NCBI RefSeq assembly: GCF_014837245.1
Contig: NZ_JACYFU010000003.1
Span: forward strand, 372,001-436,000
Direction of reading: 5' to 3'
Length of the DNA: 64,000 nt
Source of the DNA: Devosia oryzisoli
Lineage (GTDB): Bacteria; Pseudomonadota; Alphaproteobacteria; Rhizobiales; Devosiaceae
Within the stretch, counting starts at the first letter, position 1, and every line of letters begins with the position of its first letter. A program made the position numbers and the translations under genes. The notes beneath the pieces were generated by a model that worked only from the letters and a program-made list of their open reading frames with translations, searched no databases and was not told the DNA's origin. Shown here piece by piece: positions 1-9,531 of the stretch.

Positions 1-425
1 TTGACCTGATAGGTATCGCCAGCCGCGATTAGGTCCTGCACCCTCTCGAACGCAGCGGCATAGCCATCTTCGTCAAGGGTGGGCACCAGATCTCTGACCG
101 CGCCGGCCTCGGCCCCCAGCCACTGCTCCACCTCTGGCACTCCGAGGTGGCGGGGCGCGTCGTAGAGTCCAAGCCACAAGAGCGGCCTTGCCGATCGTTC
201 GGGAAACAGGCCGGCGAGGCGTTCCTCGAAAAGATAGCCGAGTTCATAGGCCAGGTAGCCTGCAGCCCAAAGGCCGTCCTTCTGGGCAGTAGCCAGGCGG
301 GCAAGACCCTGCCGGGCAGATGCGGCATCATGAGCGACAATAATGTCGTGCGGCTTCTCAAACAGCAGGCTTTGTGCGCCGGGCGAGCGGTTGTCATGGA
401 GCAGCACTGTGCCGGGCGCGATCAT
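1..425 (-). CDS. pabB: Aminodeoxychorismate synthase component I, N-terminal part (runs off the window)
   Basis: The reading frame stays open for 141 codons from an ATG at 425 to the left edge, so only the N-terminus is present. The translation begins MIAPGTVLLHDNR and contains GYLAYELGYLFEERL, LLWLGLYDAPR and a final YAAAFERVQDLIAAGDTYQV. This pattern is the N-terminal domain and start of the chorismate-binding domain of PabB/TrpE-type enzymes. PabB converts chorismate with ammonia or glutamine to aminodeoxychorismate, the precursor of 4-aminobenzoate and folate. A purine-rich GGTGAGG precedes the ATG. TrpE is the main alternative, but the short N-terminal domain and the YLAYELGY block favour PabB. 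The catalytic domain lies outside the window. Confidence 0.8.
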   Translation of the reverse strand, partial: MIAPGTVLLHDNRSPGAQSLLFEKPHDIIVAHDAASARQGLARLATAQKDGLWAAGYLAYELGYLFEERLAGLFPERSARPLLWLGLYDAPRHLGVPEVEQWLGAEAGAVRDLVPTLDEDGYAAAFERVQDLIAAGDTYQV

Positions 426-604
426 GCCTCACCCATAGAAGTTGATGGCGCACGAGGGAAGGCGCCACTGGTGGGCATTTGGCCGCTCCCGGCTGTTGTA
501 TCGGCATAAACGCTGCGCCAGAAAAGTCTCTTCCCTGCGCGCCCCGGCAATGGCATCACTCGCTGTAGCCGCCCGCGCCTTGCCGGCGGCCTGAGGACTC
601 AATC

Positions 605-937
605 ATGAAACGCACATTCCTGGGCGGCCTGGCCGCCCTGGCGCTTGTGGCGGGAAGTTTTCCCGCCCTGGCGGAAACCGTGGAATTCACGGTGATCAAC
701 GACTCTTCGCGCGCGCTGCACTACTTCTACACAACGCCGGCCAACGAGGACAGCTGGGGCGACGACCTGCTCGGCGACGAAGGAACGCTCGAGGCCGGGT
801 ATCAGGCCACGGCCACCATTGGCGACGGCTCGGACCAGTGCGTCTACGACTTCAAGTTCGTGATGGAAGACGGCAGCGAGCTGGTGGAACCGGCCGTCGA
901 TATCTGCACGCTCGACAGTTACACCATTACCGACTGA
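605..937 (+). CDS. Small secreted protein of unknown function
   Basis: This is a 110-residue protein with a clear signal peptide (MKRTFLGGLAALALVAGSFP, cleavage likely after ALA at about residue 23). The mature part starts ETVEFTVINDSSRALHYFY and continues with an acidic segment (NEDSWGDDLLGD) and two cysteines (DQCVYDF, VDICTLD) that could form a disulfide. The layout 'FTV.N.S...L..FY.SP....W..D.LG..L..G' is one I know from small periplasmic proteins of Alphaproteobacteria, some of which carry misleading enzyme names in databases. No catalytic motif is visible. It stands alone upstream of dnaK on the same strand, and the RpoH-type promoter follows it, so it is probably not part of the dnaK unit. 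Confidence 0.8.
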   Translation: MKRTFLGGLAALALVAGSFPALAETVEFTVINDSSRALHYFYTTPANEDSWGDDLLGDEGTLEAGYQATATIGDGSDQCVYDFKFVMEDGSELVEPAVDICTLDSYTITD

Positions 938-1009
938 TTTGCGTTGCGCCGCCTGCTCCTGCGGGCGGCGCCTCCGGCGCCCTGGCAGACAAATCTGCCG
1001 CTTTGTGCG

Positions 1010-1041
1010 CTTGAAGCCCTTGAGGCACCCCCCTATATACC
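1010..1041 (+). promoter_or_regulatory. RpoH (sigma-32)-type promoter of dnaK
   Basis: CTTG at 1010-1013 is followed by 18 bases and then CCTATATACC at 1032-1041. This fits the alphaproteobacterial RpoH consensus CTTG-N17/18-CYTATNTNNG with only the last base different. It leaves a leader of about 120 nt before the dnaK start. Heat-shock control of dnaK is well established, and the match is seen directly. Confidence 0.8.
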
Positions 1042-1088
1042 GCTCGAAGCCCAGCGATGGGCCCCCAAATCCAAACTACGAGGGACCC

Positions 1089-1104
1089 GGCCTCGAAAGA
1101 GGCC
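1089..1104 (+). other. GNRA-type hairpin in the dnaK leader
   Basis: GGCCTC-GAAA-GAGGCC forms a perfect 6-bp stem with a GAAA tetraloop in the untranslated leader between the RpoH promoter and dnaK. Further down, CTTTCA (1114-1119) can pair with TGAAAG (1147-1152), which ends just before the AGAGAGG ribosome-binding region. These structures could tune translation or RNA stability. No function is shown by the sequence alone. Confidence 0.5.
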
Positions 1105-1165
1105 ATGAGGCTGCTTTCATTGAGAGGGCTTCAAGAGCGGGTTCGCTGAAAGAGAGGCTAGAGTT

Positions 1166-3079
<1,914 letters not shown>

Positions 3080-3100
3080 GGCTGGTTCCTCAATGATGAA

Positions 3101-3128
3101 GCCCCGGTGGACACACCGGGGCTTTTTT
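3101..3128 (+). terminator. Intrinsic terminator of dnaK
   Basis: A perfect 9-bp stem (GCCCCGGTG at 3101-3109 with CACCGGGGC at 3114-3122, loop GACA) is followed directly by a run of six T. It lies 21 bp after the dnaK stop and separates dnaK from dnaJ. Confidence 0.95.
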
Positions 3129-3144
3129 GTTTGTGAGTGAAGGA

Positions 3145-3270
3145 AGATGGATTGCCCGGACAAGCCGGGCAATGACGGGTGTGGGCGATGGCGCGAACGC
3201 ACCGGCGCCTTCGAGCCCTGCTTCTCTCCCCACCGTCACCACCCGGCTCGTCCGGGTGGTCCATCTGCGG
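3145..3270 (+). repeat. Inverted pair of short palindromic repeats between dnaK and dnaJ
   Basis: Two copies of a dispersed element face each other here. The first copy (3145-3179) reads GATGGATTGCCCGGA then CAAGCCGGGCAATGACGG. The second (3231-3270) is the reverse-oriented, diverged copy CCGTCACCACCCGGC then TCGTCCGGGTGGTCCATC. Each has a GC-rich palindromic core around CCGGACAAGCCGG. Related copies occur at 4713-4788, 15235-15274 and 23492-23583. Such REP-like repeats are common between genes in Alphaproteobacteria. The 327-bp gap between dnaK and dnaJ otherwise holds a parS-like site and the dnaJ promoter. Confidence 0.8.
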
Positions 3271-3297
3271 GCACCGGCCCACGCACCACCACCTCAC

Positions 3298-3313
3298 CGT
3301 TTCACGTGAATCC
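3298..3313 (+). other. Degenerate parS-like site
   Basis: CGTTTCACGTGAATCC keeps the TTCACGTGAA core and differs at three of 16 positions from the parS consensus TGTTTCACGTGAAACA. It lies about 26 kb left of the putative origin. It could be a weak ParB site; binding is not shown. Confidence 0.4.
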
Positions 3314-3339
3314 CTCCCCGGTTGATCCCCGGCACCACC

Positions 3340-3371
3340 CTTGCTAAGACGCGGCCGCTTGCCCATATGCG
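3340..3371 (+). promoter_or_regulatory. RpoH (sigma-32)-type promoter of dnaJ
   Basis: CTTG at 3340-3343, an 18-base spacer and CCCATATGCG at 3362-3371 match CTTG-N17/18-CYTATNTNNG at all but one fixed position. The site lies about 85 bp before the dnaJ start and after the dnaK terminator, so dnaJ probably has its own heat-shock transcription. Confidence 0.8.
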
Positions 3372-3455
3372 GGACACGATGCCGGCAGAGCCGGCCTTTT
3401 GCCCAATCCCCTTTTTCGCGACGAGCCTCCGGCGCGACCATAAAGAGAGTTTACC

Positions 3456-4598
3456 TTGGCCAAACGCGACTTCTACGAAGTTCTCGGCTGCCAGAAGGGC
3501 GCCGATGATGCGTCCCTCAAGAGCGCCTACCGCAAGCTCGCGATGCAGTTCCACCCCGACCGCAACCCGGGAGACAACGAGGCCGAGCACAAATTCAAGG
3601 AAATCAACGAGGCCTACGACACCCTCAAGGACCCACAGAAGCGCGCCGCCTATGACCGCTTCGGTCACGCGGCCTTCGAGAATGGCGGCGGGCGGGGCCC
3701 GGCCGGGTTCGGGCCGGAGTTCGCCTCCTCGATGTCCGATATCTTTGAGGACATCTTTGGCGACTTCATGGGCGGCGGGGGTGGCGCGGGCCGCCGGGGC
3801 GGCGGCGGAGCGGCGCGCATGCGCGGCTCGGACCTGCGCTATAATCTCGAGATCAGCCTCGAAGAGAGTTTCGAGGGCCGCACCGTCGAGATCGACGTGC
3901 CCACGCTCGCCACCTGCGAAACCTGCGACGGCTCGGGCGCCAAGCCCGGCACCGGCACCCATACCTGCCGGCAGTGCAACGGCCACGGCAAAGTGCGCGC
4001 GGCCCAGGGGTTCTTCACGATCGAACGGACGTGCCCGGTGTGCCAGGGGCGCGGCGTGATGATGGATCAGCCCTGCACCGATTGCGGTGGGCAAGGGCGG
4101 CGCCAGCAGAGCCGCAAGCTTTCGGTGGACATCCCCAAGGGCATCGAAGACGGGACCCGTATCCGCTTGGCCAATGAAGGCGAAGCGGGCCTGCGCGGGG
4201 GGCCGCCGGGCGATCTCTACATCTTCATTTCGCTGCGTCCGCACGAATTGTTCCAGCGCGACGGCGCCGATCTTTATGCGCGCGTTCCCATCGCCATGAC
4301 GACGGCGGCCCTGGGCGGCGAGTTCGAAGTCCCGACGCTCGACCAGGCGCGGGCCAAGGTCAAGGTGCCGGCCGGTACGCAGCCGGGCCAGCGCGTGCGC
4401 CTCAAGGGCAAGGGCATGCCGGTGCTGCGCTCGAAAGACGTCGGCGACCTCTATGTGCAGCTCGACATCGAAACGCCGCAGGCCCTCTCCAGGCGCCAGC
4501 GCGAGCTGCTCGAGGAATTCGCCCGCCTCGAAACGGAAGAGACCAGCCCGAATTCGGGCGGCTTCTTCGACAAGCTCAAGAAGATGTTCGAGGCTTGA
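3456..4598 (+). CDS. dnaJ: Chaperone protein DnaJ (Hsp40)
   Basis: This 380-residue co-chaperone delivers substrates to DnaK and stimulates its ATPase. It has an N-terminal J domain with the HPD motif near residues 33-35 ([12 protein letters not shown]), a Gly/Phe-rich stretch rich in GGG, and four zinc-binding CxxCxGxG repeats between about 154 and 217 ([32 protein letters not shown]). The C-terminal substrate-binding domains follow, so this is a type I DnaJ of normal length. The start is TTG at 3456 ([11 protein letters not shown], read as Met), supported by AGAGAG seven bases upstream and by the usual N-terminus of the family; no ATG fits. An RpoH-type promoter precedes it. Confidence 0.98.
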   Translation: MAKRDFYEVLGCQKGADDASLKSAYRKLAMQFHPDRNPGDNEAEHKFKEINEAYDTLKDPQKRAAYDRFGHAAFENGGGRGPAGFGPEFASSMSDIFEDIFGDFMGGGGGAGRRGGGGAARMRGSDLRYNLEISLEESFEGRTVEIDVPTLATCETCDGSGAKPGTGTHTCRQCNGHGKVRAAQGFFTIERTCPVCQGRGVMMDQPCTDCGGQGRRQQSRKLSVDIPKGIEDGTRIRLANEGEAGLRGGPPGDLYIFISLRPHELFQRDGADLYARVPIAMTTAALGGEFEVPTLDQARAKVKVPAGTQPGQRVRLKGKGMPVLRSKDVGDLYVQLDIETPQALSRRQRELLEEFARLETEETSPNSGGFFDKLKKMFEA

Positions 4599-4845
4599 GG
4601 CGGACGAGAAGTCGCTCCAGTGGAGCGATTTCCCGCCTCAAGGCCATGAGTGCTGCGCTCGAATGGCGGGCAGAGCCACCAGGCCATCGCCTAAGGGCCC
4701 TGCCTGCGCGCGGCCACTGCCCACCGGGGACCGGGCAATCCACCTCCTGGTGGCATGGACCACCGGGACAAGCCCGGTATGACGATGGAATGGGGCGGCC
4801 CTCGTCCTTCCAGAAGAGCGCGGTCACGCCACTCACTGGGGCGAG
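4599..4845. repeat. Repeat-rich spacer: mosaic of two repeat families
   Basis: This 247-bp gap holds no convincing gene. TCGCTCCAGTGGAGCGAT (4612-4629) is a hairpin, and the 28 bases at 4640-4667 (AAGGCCATGAG...CTCGAATGGC) match 18643-18670 with one difference. From 4713 to 4788 a degraded pair of the CCGG-centred palindromic repeat follows, with the clearer copy at 4754-4788 (ATGGACCACCGGGACAAGCC). The spacer lies between the convergent genes dnaJ and the VOC protein. Confidence 0.75.
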
Positions 4846-5253
4846 CTACTCGCTGGGCATGCCGCTCATATCCATCCAGACATATTCCCATACGTGCCCG
4901 TCGATGTCGGACACGGCCCGGGAGTACATGAAGCCCATGTCCTGCGCCGGGCGCACCTCCTTGCCACCGGCCGCCAGACCCCTGTCGGCAATGGCGTCGA
5001 CGGCCTCGCGGCTGTCGCGCGAGAGGGCATAGAGGGCCTGCGTCTGGGCCTTGGGGTCGGGAATGGGCAGGGGCGAGAACTGCCTGAATTTCTCGTGCGT
5101 CAGCACCATCACGTAAATCGTATCGGAAATGACGATGCAGGCGGCCGTATCGTCGGTGAACTGCGGGTTGTGCTCGAAACCGATGGCCTTGTAGTAGGCC
5201 ATGGAGGCTGCGAGATCGGCGACCGGAACGTTGACGAAGATCATCGTCGGCAT
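4846..5253 (-). CDS. VOC-family (glyoxalase/bleomycin-resistance fold) protein
   Basis: This 135-residue protein begins MPTMIFVNVPVADLAASMAYYKAIGF, the first beta-alpha-beta unit of the vicinal-oxygen-chelate fold, and ends with the second unit around SDIDGHVWEYVWMDMSGMP. VOC proteins are metal-dependent lyases, isomerases, dioxygenases or drug-binding proteins. This branch, with the VWEYVWMDMS ending, is usually annotated only as a glyoxalase-like or lactoylglutathione-lyase-related protein, and the substrate cannot be read from the sequence. It stands alone, convergent to dnaJ and divergent from the FMN reductase at 5357. Confidence 0.85.
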   Translation of the reverse strand: MPTMIFVNVPVADLAASMAYYKAIGFEHNPQFTDDTAACIVISDTIYVMVLTHEKFRQFSPLPIPDPKAQTQALYALSRDSREAVDAIADRGLAAGGKEVRPAQDMGFMYSRAVSDIDGHVWEYVWMDMSGMPSE

Positions 5254-5356
5254 GGAAATCTCCCTTGTGTGTCATTGCCAGCCGAGGGGCAATGCTCTTG
5301 CCTCGACGCACGAGCCAGCGCACTTTCGACATCGACGCTGAACACTGCGAGGCACG

Positions 5357-5902
5357 ATGAAGACTGCGCTCACCCTCTCCGGCTCGATCCGACAGGGATC
5401 CTACAACCGCCAGCTGCAATTGCACATGGGAGCCCAGCTGCGGGCGGCCGGGGTGGAGGTCACCGATCTCGACCTCAGCGATTTTCCGATGCCGATCTTC
5501 AATGAAGATCTCGAGCCGGACCAGGTGCCCGAGGCTGCGGTGCAACTCGCCGAGCTCTGGCGGACCCATGACATCGTCTTTCTCGCCACGCCAGAATACA
5601 ATGGCGGCGTGCCGCCGCTGGTGGTCAACACCATCACCTGGATTTCGCGGCAGCGGCCGAGCCCGTTTCGCCATGCCGTGTTCGGTATCGGCGGAGTAAG
5701 CTCGGGCAAGTACGGCACCATCTGGTCGTTGAGCCATTTGCGCGATAGCCTGAGCAAGGTTGGGGCGCTCGTCGTGCCGACACTGCTGGGCATCGGGCCG
5801 GCAGAGGAGGCGCTCGATCCAAGTGGAGCGCCAACCGAAGCCGCCATCATCCGCAAGGTCGAGCAGATGGTGCATGAACTGACCCATTTCAGCCGAGGCT
5901 AG
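5357..5902 (+). CDS. NAD(P)H-dependent FMN reductase family protein
   Basis: This 181-residue flavodoxin-fold oxidoreductase carries the FMN phosphate-binding loop SGSIRQGSYNRQL at residues 8-20 and the isoalloxazine-contacting block ATPEYNGGVPPLVVNTITWIS. Family members use NAD(P)H to reduce FMN, quinones, azo dyes or chromate in the cytoplasm and are often linked to protection from oxidants. The length is typical. The phosphatase-fold gene starts 6 bp after its stop on the same strand, so the two are probably co-transcribed. The natural electron acceptor is unknown. Confidence 0.9.
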   Translation: MKTALTLSGSIRQGSYNRQLQLHMGAQLRAAGVEVTDLDLSDFPMPIFNEDLEPDQVPEAAVQLAELWRTHDIVFLATPEYNGGVPPLVVNTITWISRQRPSPFRHAVFGIGGVSSGKYGTIWSLSHLRDSLSKVGALVVPTLLGIGPAEEALDPSGAPTEAAIIRKVEQMVHELTHFSRG

Positions 5903-5908
5903 GCAACC

Positions 5909-6541
5909 ATGCGCGCACTATACCTCACTCACCCGCAAGTGCGCATTGACGCAGAGGTCCCGGTTCCTCTCTGGGGACTCACCGATGAAGGGCGGGGGCG
6001 CGTGGCGGCTTTCGTCGCACGGGGCACCGTGCCCGCTGGTGCCCTGGTCTTTTCGAGCCGCGAGACCAAGGCGCTGGAGCTGGCGGAAACCATCGCGGCC
6101 GCTGCGGGCACACCCGTGCTTGCGGACCACCTGATGGGCGAAAACGATCGCAGCGCCACCGGCTTTCTGCCGCCAATTCTCTTCGAAGCCACGGCAGACC
6201 GGTTCTTCGCCGAACCGGACCAGAGCATCGAGGGCTGGGAACGTGCCATCGATGCACAGCGGCGGATCGTCGAGACCGTGGCGACCGCGTTGCTTAGCGT
6301 TCCAGCGGGCACGGCGGCTATCTTTTGCGGTCACGGGGCTGTGGGAACGCTGCTCAAGTGCCATATTTCCGGCCGGCCCATCGCCCGCAGCGAAGACCAG
6401 CGCCGCCATGCCCACCCCGGCGGCGGCAACGGCTTCGTCTTCGATCTCGAGCGCGGCGTGATTGAGACGGAGTGGCTAGCCATGGAAGATATCGCCGCCG
6501 ACTGGTTCGACCAGACCGGGTTGCTCGCCACGGCCAAATGA
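5909..6541 (+). CDS. Histidine phosphatase superfamily protein with atypical active-site motif
   Basis: This 210-residue protein follows the phosphoglycerate-mutase-like layout: [14 protein letters not shown] at the N-terminus, [21 protein letters not shown] and a late [11 protein letters not shown]. The usual RHG phosphohistidine motif reads LTHP, so the histidine is kept while the flanking arginine and glycine are lost. The second-arginine region (SSRETKA) and late histidine (CGHGAV) are present. The THPQV form recurs in a family I know from Hyphomicrobiales, so this looks like a family trait and not damage. The substrate is unknown. It sits 6 bp after the FMN reductase and 40 bp before pyrF, all on the plus strand. 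Confidence 0.8.
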   Translation: MRALYLTHPQVRIDAEVPVPLWGLTDEGRGRVAAFVARGTVPAGALVFSSRETKALELAETIAAAAGTPVLADHLMGENDRSATGFLPPILFEATADRFFAEPDQSIEGWERAIDAQRRIVETVATALLSVPAGTAAIFCGHGAVGTLLKCHISGRPIARSEDQRRHAHPGGGNGFVFDLERGVIETEWLAMEDIAADWFDQTGLLATAK

Positions 6542-6581
6542 TCTAGGGCAGGGCGGACATCACGACATCGGGGGAAAAAGC

Positions 6582-7283
6582 ATGGCTGGCCAGTTGATCG
6601 TGGGCCTCGACGTTTCATCGCGCGCGCGCGCCGAAGAGATCGTGGCGCTGCTGGGCGACACGGTGGATTTCTACAAGATCGGCTACCAGTGCTTTTACGG
6701 CGCCGATGGCCTGGCCCTGGGCAAGGCGCTGATGGCGGCCGGCAAGAAGGTGTTCTTCGACCTCAAGCTGCTCGACATCGATAACACCGTGGCCAAGGGC
6801 GCGGCTGCCATCGCCGACACCGGCGCGACCATGCTGACGGTGCACGCCTATCCCAAGACCATGCGCGCGGCGCAGCAGGCGGTTGCCGGCTCGGGCCTCT
6901 GCGTCCTCGGGGTGACGGTACTGACCTCAATGGACGACAACGACGTGCGCGAAGCGGGCTATGCGCGCGACGCGGCAGGGCTGGTGGCCCTACGGGCGGA
7001 GCAGGCCAAGGCCGCAGGCATCGGCGGCATCGTGGCCTCTTCCCATGAAGCGGCGATGGTGCGGTCCATTGTGGGGCCCGACATGGCCATCGTCACCCCC
7101 GGCATTCGCCCCGCCGGCGCAGTCCTGGGGGACCAGAAGCGGGTTATGACGCCGGCCGAAGCGCTGGCCGCGGGTGCGACGCATCTGGTGGTTGCCCGAC
7201 CCATCATCGAGGCGGCCGACCCTGCCGGGGCAGCGCGCTCGATCCTTGCCGAAATGGCCAATGGCGGGACCCGGCTTGCCTGA
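6582..7283 (+). CDS. pyrF: Orotidine 5'-phosphate decarboxylase
   Basis: This 233-residue enzyme decarboxylates OMP to UMP, the last step of de novo UMP synthesis. The TIM-barrel signature is clear: LIVGLDVSS with the substrate aspartate, KIGYQCFY, and the catalytic [13 protein letters not shown], which supplies the Asp-Lys-Asp set. PGIRPAG and VVARPII near the C-terminus bind the phosphate. The length is normal for the bacterial type I enzyme. The start ATG at 6582 follows a GGGGGAAAAAG stretch. The Nudix gene overlaps its end by 23 bp in another frame, so translation is probably coupled. Confidence 0.97.
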   Translation: MAGQLIVGLDVSSRARAEEIVALLGDTVDFYKIGYQCFYGADGLALGKALMAAGKKVFFDLKLLDIDNTVAKGAAAIADTGATMLTVHAYPKTMRAAQQAVAGSGLCVLGVTVLTSMDDNDVREAGYARDAAGLVALRAEQAKAAGIGGIVASSHEAAMVRSIVGPDMAIVTPGIRPAGAVLGDQKRVMTPAEALAAGATHLVVARPIIEAADPAGAARSILAEMANGGTRLA

Positions 7284-7839
7284 GCCGTTCCTTCAGACCC
7301 TCAGCGCTCTGGTCGGTCGCTATCTCGCCGAAGTGGCCGACAAGGGGGAATATCTCTCGCTCCTGCGCTGGCAGATCGATCAGCGGCATGCGCTGGACCA
7401 GCGCAGCACCTTCCCCGGTCACGTCACCACCAGCGCCTTCGTGCTGTCTCGCGACCTGCGGCTGGCGCTGCTGATCGACCATGTCACCATCGGACGCTGG
7501 CTGCAGCCGGGTGGTCATTACGAGCCGGCAGAGAGTTTTTCCGCCTCGGCGGCCCGGGAGGCAATGGAGGAAACAGGTGTCGCGACCCTAAAACTCCATC
7601 CCTGGCACGAGGGGGGCGATCTACCCTTCATGATCGACAGCCACGACGTGCCGGGCAAGCCCAGCCGCAGCGAGCCGCCGCATGTGCATCATGACCTGCA
7701 ATATCTCTTCATTGCCGACCCGGCTGCGCCGTTGACCCCACAACTGGATGAAGTGCACGCGGCGCGATGGCAGCCGACTGACGCCCTAGCCCCCTTCGCC
7801 CCGCGCGCCCTGCGGCGTCTGGAGCGGCTTTCGGGCTAG
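7261..7839 (+). CDS. Nudix hydrolase
   Basis: This protein of 192 residues carries a textbook Nudix box, GHYEPAE-(7)-REAMEETGV, near residues 83-105. That motif binds the metal and hydrolyses nucleoside diphosphates linked to another group. The protein also has an N-terminal helical segment ([19 protein letters not shown]) and a His-rich [10 protein letters not shown] strand. I chose ATG 7261 ([10 protein letters not shown]), inside the end of pyrF, because the conserved region begins soon after it; an upstream start would add about 29 residues that are only the pyrF sequence in another frame. The stop overlaps the convergent adenosine-kinase-like gene by 4 bp. The substrate is not predictable. 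Confidence 0.88.
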   Translation: MAGPGLPEPFLQTLSALVGRYLAEVADKGEYLSLLRWQIDQRHALDQRSTFPGHVTTSAFVLSRDLRLALLIDHVTIGRWLQPGGHYEPAESFSASAAREAMEETGVATLKLHPWHEGGDLPFMIDSHDVPGKPSRSEPPHVHHDLQYLFIADPAAPLTPQLDEVHAARWQPTDALAPFAPRALRRLERLSG

Positions 7840-8840
7840 CCGGCGAGCCCATGCTGCCGCGTCAAATCCGCCAGGTCGATCTGCGGTCGGGCGCCGATAT
7901 GGGTGATGACCTCGGAGGCGGCCAGGCAGCCGGTCTTGAGGGAGGCTTCCAGGGTCTGGCCCCGCGCGAGGCCCAGCAGGAACCCCGAGGCAAAGAGATC
8001 GCCGGCCCCCGTGGCGTCGACGACCTGCTCCACCGGGAACGCCGGAACAGAGATCACTTCGCCGTTGAAGACGGCCATGGCGCCATCGCTGCCCATGGTG
8101 ATGGCTGCGACTTCGGCGTCCTTGGCGATCTCGCGCACCGCCGCGCCCAGATCGTCCGTCTGGTACAGCGATTTCAGCTCGTTGACGTTGGCAAACACGT
8201 AATCGATGGTTTTCGAGCGGATGAGATCGAGGAACTCGCCGCGGAAGCGATCGACGCAGAACGGATCGGAGAGCGTGAAGGCGGCGGCGCGCTCGTTCTT
8301 GTGCGCATAGTGCGCCGCGAGCACAAAGGCTTTCTTGGCCTCCACCGGGTCCCAGAGAAAGCCTTCCATATAGGTAATGGCCGCTCCGCCGATTTCGTCA
8401 GGGATGATGTCCCGCTCGGTCAGTTCGTGACAGGCGCCGAGATAGGTGTTCATGGTCCGCTCGCCATCGGGCGACACGAAGATCATGCAGCGCGCCGTGA
8501 GGGCGCCGCCGGAAAGGCGCGTCGTGGCATAGTGCACGCCGGTCGCGGCCATATCGGAGGCGAAGACATTACCCAGGTCATCGTCGGCAACCTTGCCCAC
8601 AAAGGCCGCCCGGCCTCCGAGCGAAGCGACTCCGGCCGCAGTGTTGCCGGCCGACCCCCCCGAAATCTGCTGTCGTCCCTCCGGCATCTTGGCGTAGAGG
8701 TCGGCGGCCCGATCGGTATCGATCAGGTGCATGATGCCTTCCTTCATGCCCTCGCGCTCGAGAAAGCCCGGCTCCACCGGGGCAATGATGTCGACGATCG
8801 CATTGCCGATGGTGAGCACGTCGAAGCGGGTCTGGGTCAT
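7836..8840 (-). CDS. PfkB-family sugar/adenosine kinase
   Basis: This 334-residue kinase of the ribokinase/PfkB family starts MTQTRFDVLTIGNAIVDIIA. It has the glycine pair region QQISGGSAGNTAAGVASLGG near residues 60-80 that lies over the sugar, and ends with the PfkB signature VVDATGAGDLFASGFLLGL, which holds the catalytic aspartate and anion hole. Close homologues in Alphaproteobacteria are named adenosine kinase (ATP + adenosine to AMP + ADP). The exact substrate is an inference from family resemblance. ATG 8840 was preferred over a further upstream start because family members begin just before 'DVLTIGNAIVD'. It lies 72 bp downstream of the TetR gene on the same strand. Confidence 0.88.
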   Translation of the reverse strand: MTQTRFDVLTIGNAIVDIIAPVEPGFLEREGMKEGIMHLIDTDRAADLYAKMPEGRQQISGGSAGNTAAGVASLGGRAAFVGKVADDDLGNVFASDMAATGVHYATTRLSGGALTARCMIFVSPDGERTMNTYLGACHELTERDIIPDEIGGAAITYMEGFLWDPVEAKKAFVLAAHYAHKNERAAAFTLSDPFCVDRFRGEFLDLIRSKTIDYVFANVNELKSLYQTDDLGAAVREIAKDAEVAAITMGSDGAMAVFNGEVISVPAFPVEQVVDATGAGDLFASGFLLGLARGQTLEASLKTGCLAASEVITHIGARPQIDLADLTRQHGLAG

Positions 8841-8912
8841 GAAGTACGGGTCCGCGGAGATTTCGGGAAGGCCGTGAGCCGGTTTAGCCCAAGGGGCAGG
8901 CGAGGGCAACGT

Positions 8913-9473
8913 TCAGAGGGAGCCGATGATTTCCGCGACCAGCGCCTCGGTATCCTCGCCGGCACGGATCGCGATCTGCCCGTCGAGCAGCAGCACCGCC
9001 AGCCCATGCACCTTCGCCCAGGCCGCCAATGCCTTGATACGCCCCTCCCGCACATCGCCCCCCACGACGTGGCGCAGCGTCTCGAAGGCAGCATCGGCAG
9101 CCATCCGCAGGCCGGGTCGCGCCTCCTTCTTGAGCTGGGGCGAAAACATCAGCCGGAAGAGATTGGCGTTCTGCAGCGCGAAAACGACGTAGGTCTTGCC
9201 CATCGCAGCCATGGCGTCGTCCGAGTGGGTTGCCGCCACCTCTTCCATGCGCGCCGAAAAGCGCTGGAAGCCGGTGACGGCCAGGGCCTCGAGCAGCGCC
9301 GCCCGGCTGTCGAAATGCCGATAGGGCGCCGCCGGCGACACGCCCACCGCGCGGGCAAGATCCCTCAGCCCCAGCCCGGCTTCACCCTGCTGTTCGAGAA
9401 TAACCAGCGCCGCTTCCAGCAAAGCCTGCCGAAGATTGCCATGATGATAGGGAGCGTTAGGTGATGTTGACAT
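8913..9473 (-). CDS. TetR/AcrR-family transcriptional regulator
   Basis: This 186-residue regulator has a TetR helix-turn-helix in residues about 10-55 (YHHGNLRQALLEAALVILEQ ... LRDLARAVGVSPAAPYRHFDSRAALLEA). The C-terminal ligand-binding/dimerisation domain is of the WHG-type seen in many alphaproteobacterial TetR proteins. It is divergent from the membrane protein at 9532, and a 12-bp inverted motif spans the gap, so it may repress that gene and itself. The inducer is unknown. Confidence 0.9.
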   Translation of the reverse strand: MSTSPNAPYHHGNLRQALLEAALVILEQQGEAGLGLRDLARAVGVSPAAPYRHFDSRAALLEALAVTGFQRFSARMEEVAATHSDDAMAAMGKTYVVFALQNANLFRLMFSPQLKKEARPGLRMAADAAFETLRHVVGGDVREGRIKALAAWAKVHGLAVLLLDGQIAIRAGEDTEALVAEIIGSL

Positions 9474-9517
9474 TGTTCACTTAGTCTGCGCGGTATGTGT
9501 GCAGCGTTAACATCACC
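9460..9517. promoter_or_regulatory. Candidate operator: inverted 12-bp motif in the tetR/DUF2214 divergent gap
   Basis: GGTGATGTTGAC at 9460-9471 and GTTAACATCACC at 9506-9517 are reverse complements except for one base, 34 bp apart. The left copy overlaps the first codons of the TetR gene and includes a TTGACA at 9467-9472; the right copy lies 14 bp before the DUF2214 start. The placement suits two TetR dimer sites controlling both genes. It could be chance, since each arm is only 12 bp. Confidence 0.45.
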
Positions 9518-9531
9518 ATGAGCCCGCCACA

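Noticed and set aside
7174..7260. Upstream extension of the Nudix gene into pyrF
   Set aside because: The extra 29 codons are the pyrF sequence in another frame ([14 protein letters not shown]) with no similarity to Nudix N-termini; ATG 7261 fits better.
7851..9464. 537-codon open frame opposite the PfkB kinase and TetR genes
   Set aside because: It spans two clear minus-strand genes and their gap, and its translation (repeated HDRAA/GQRLE-like text) is typical of an antisense shadow in high-GC DNA.
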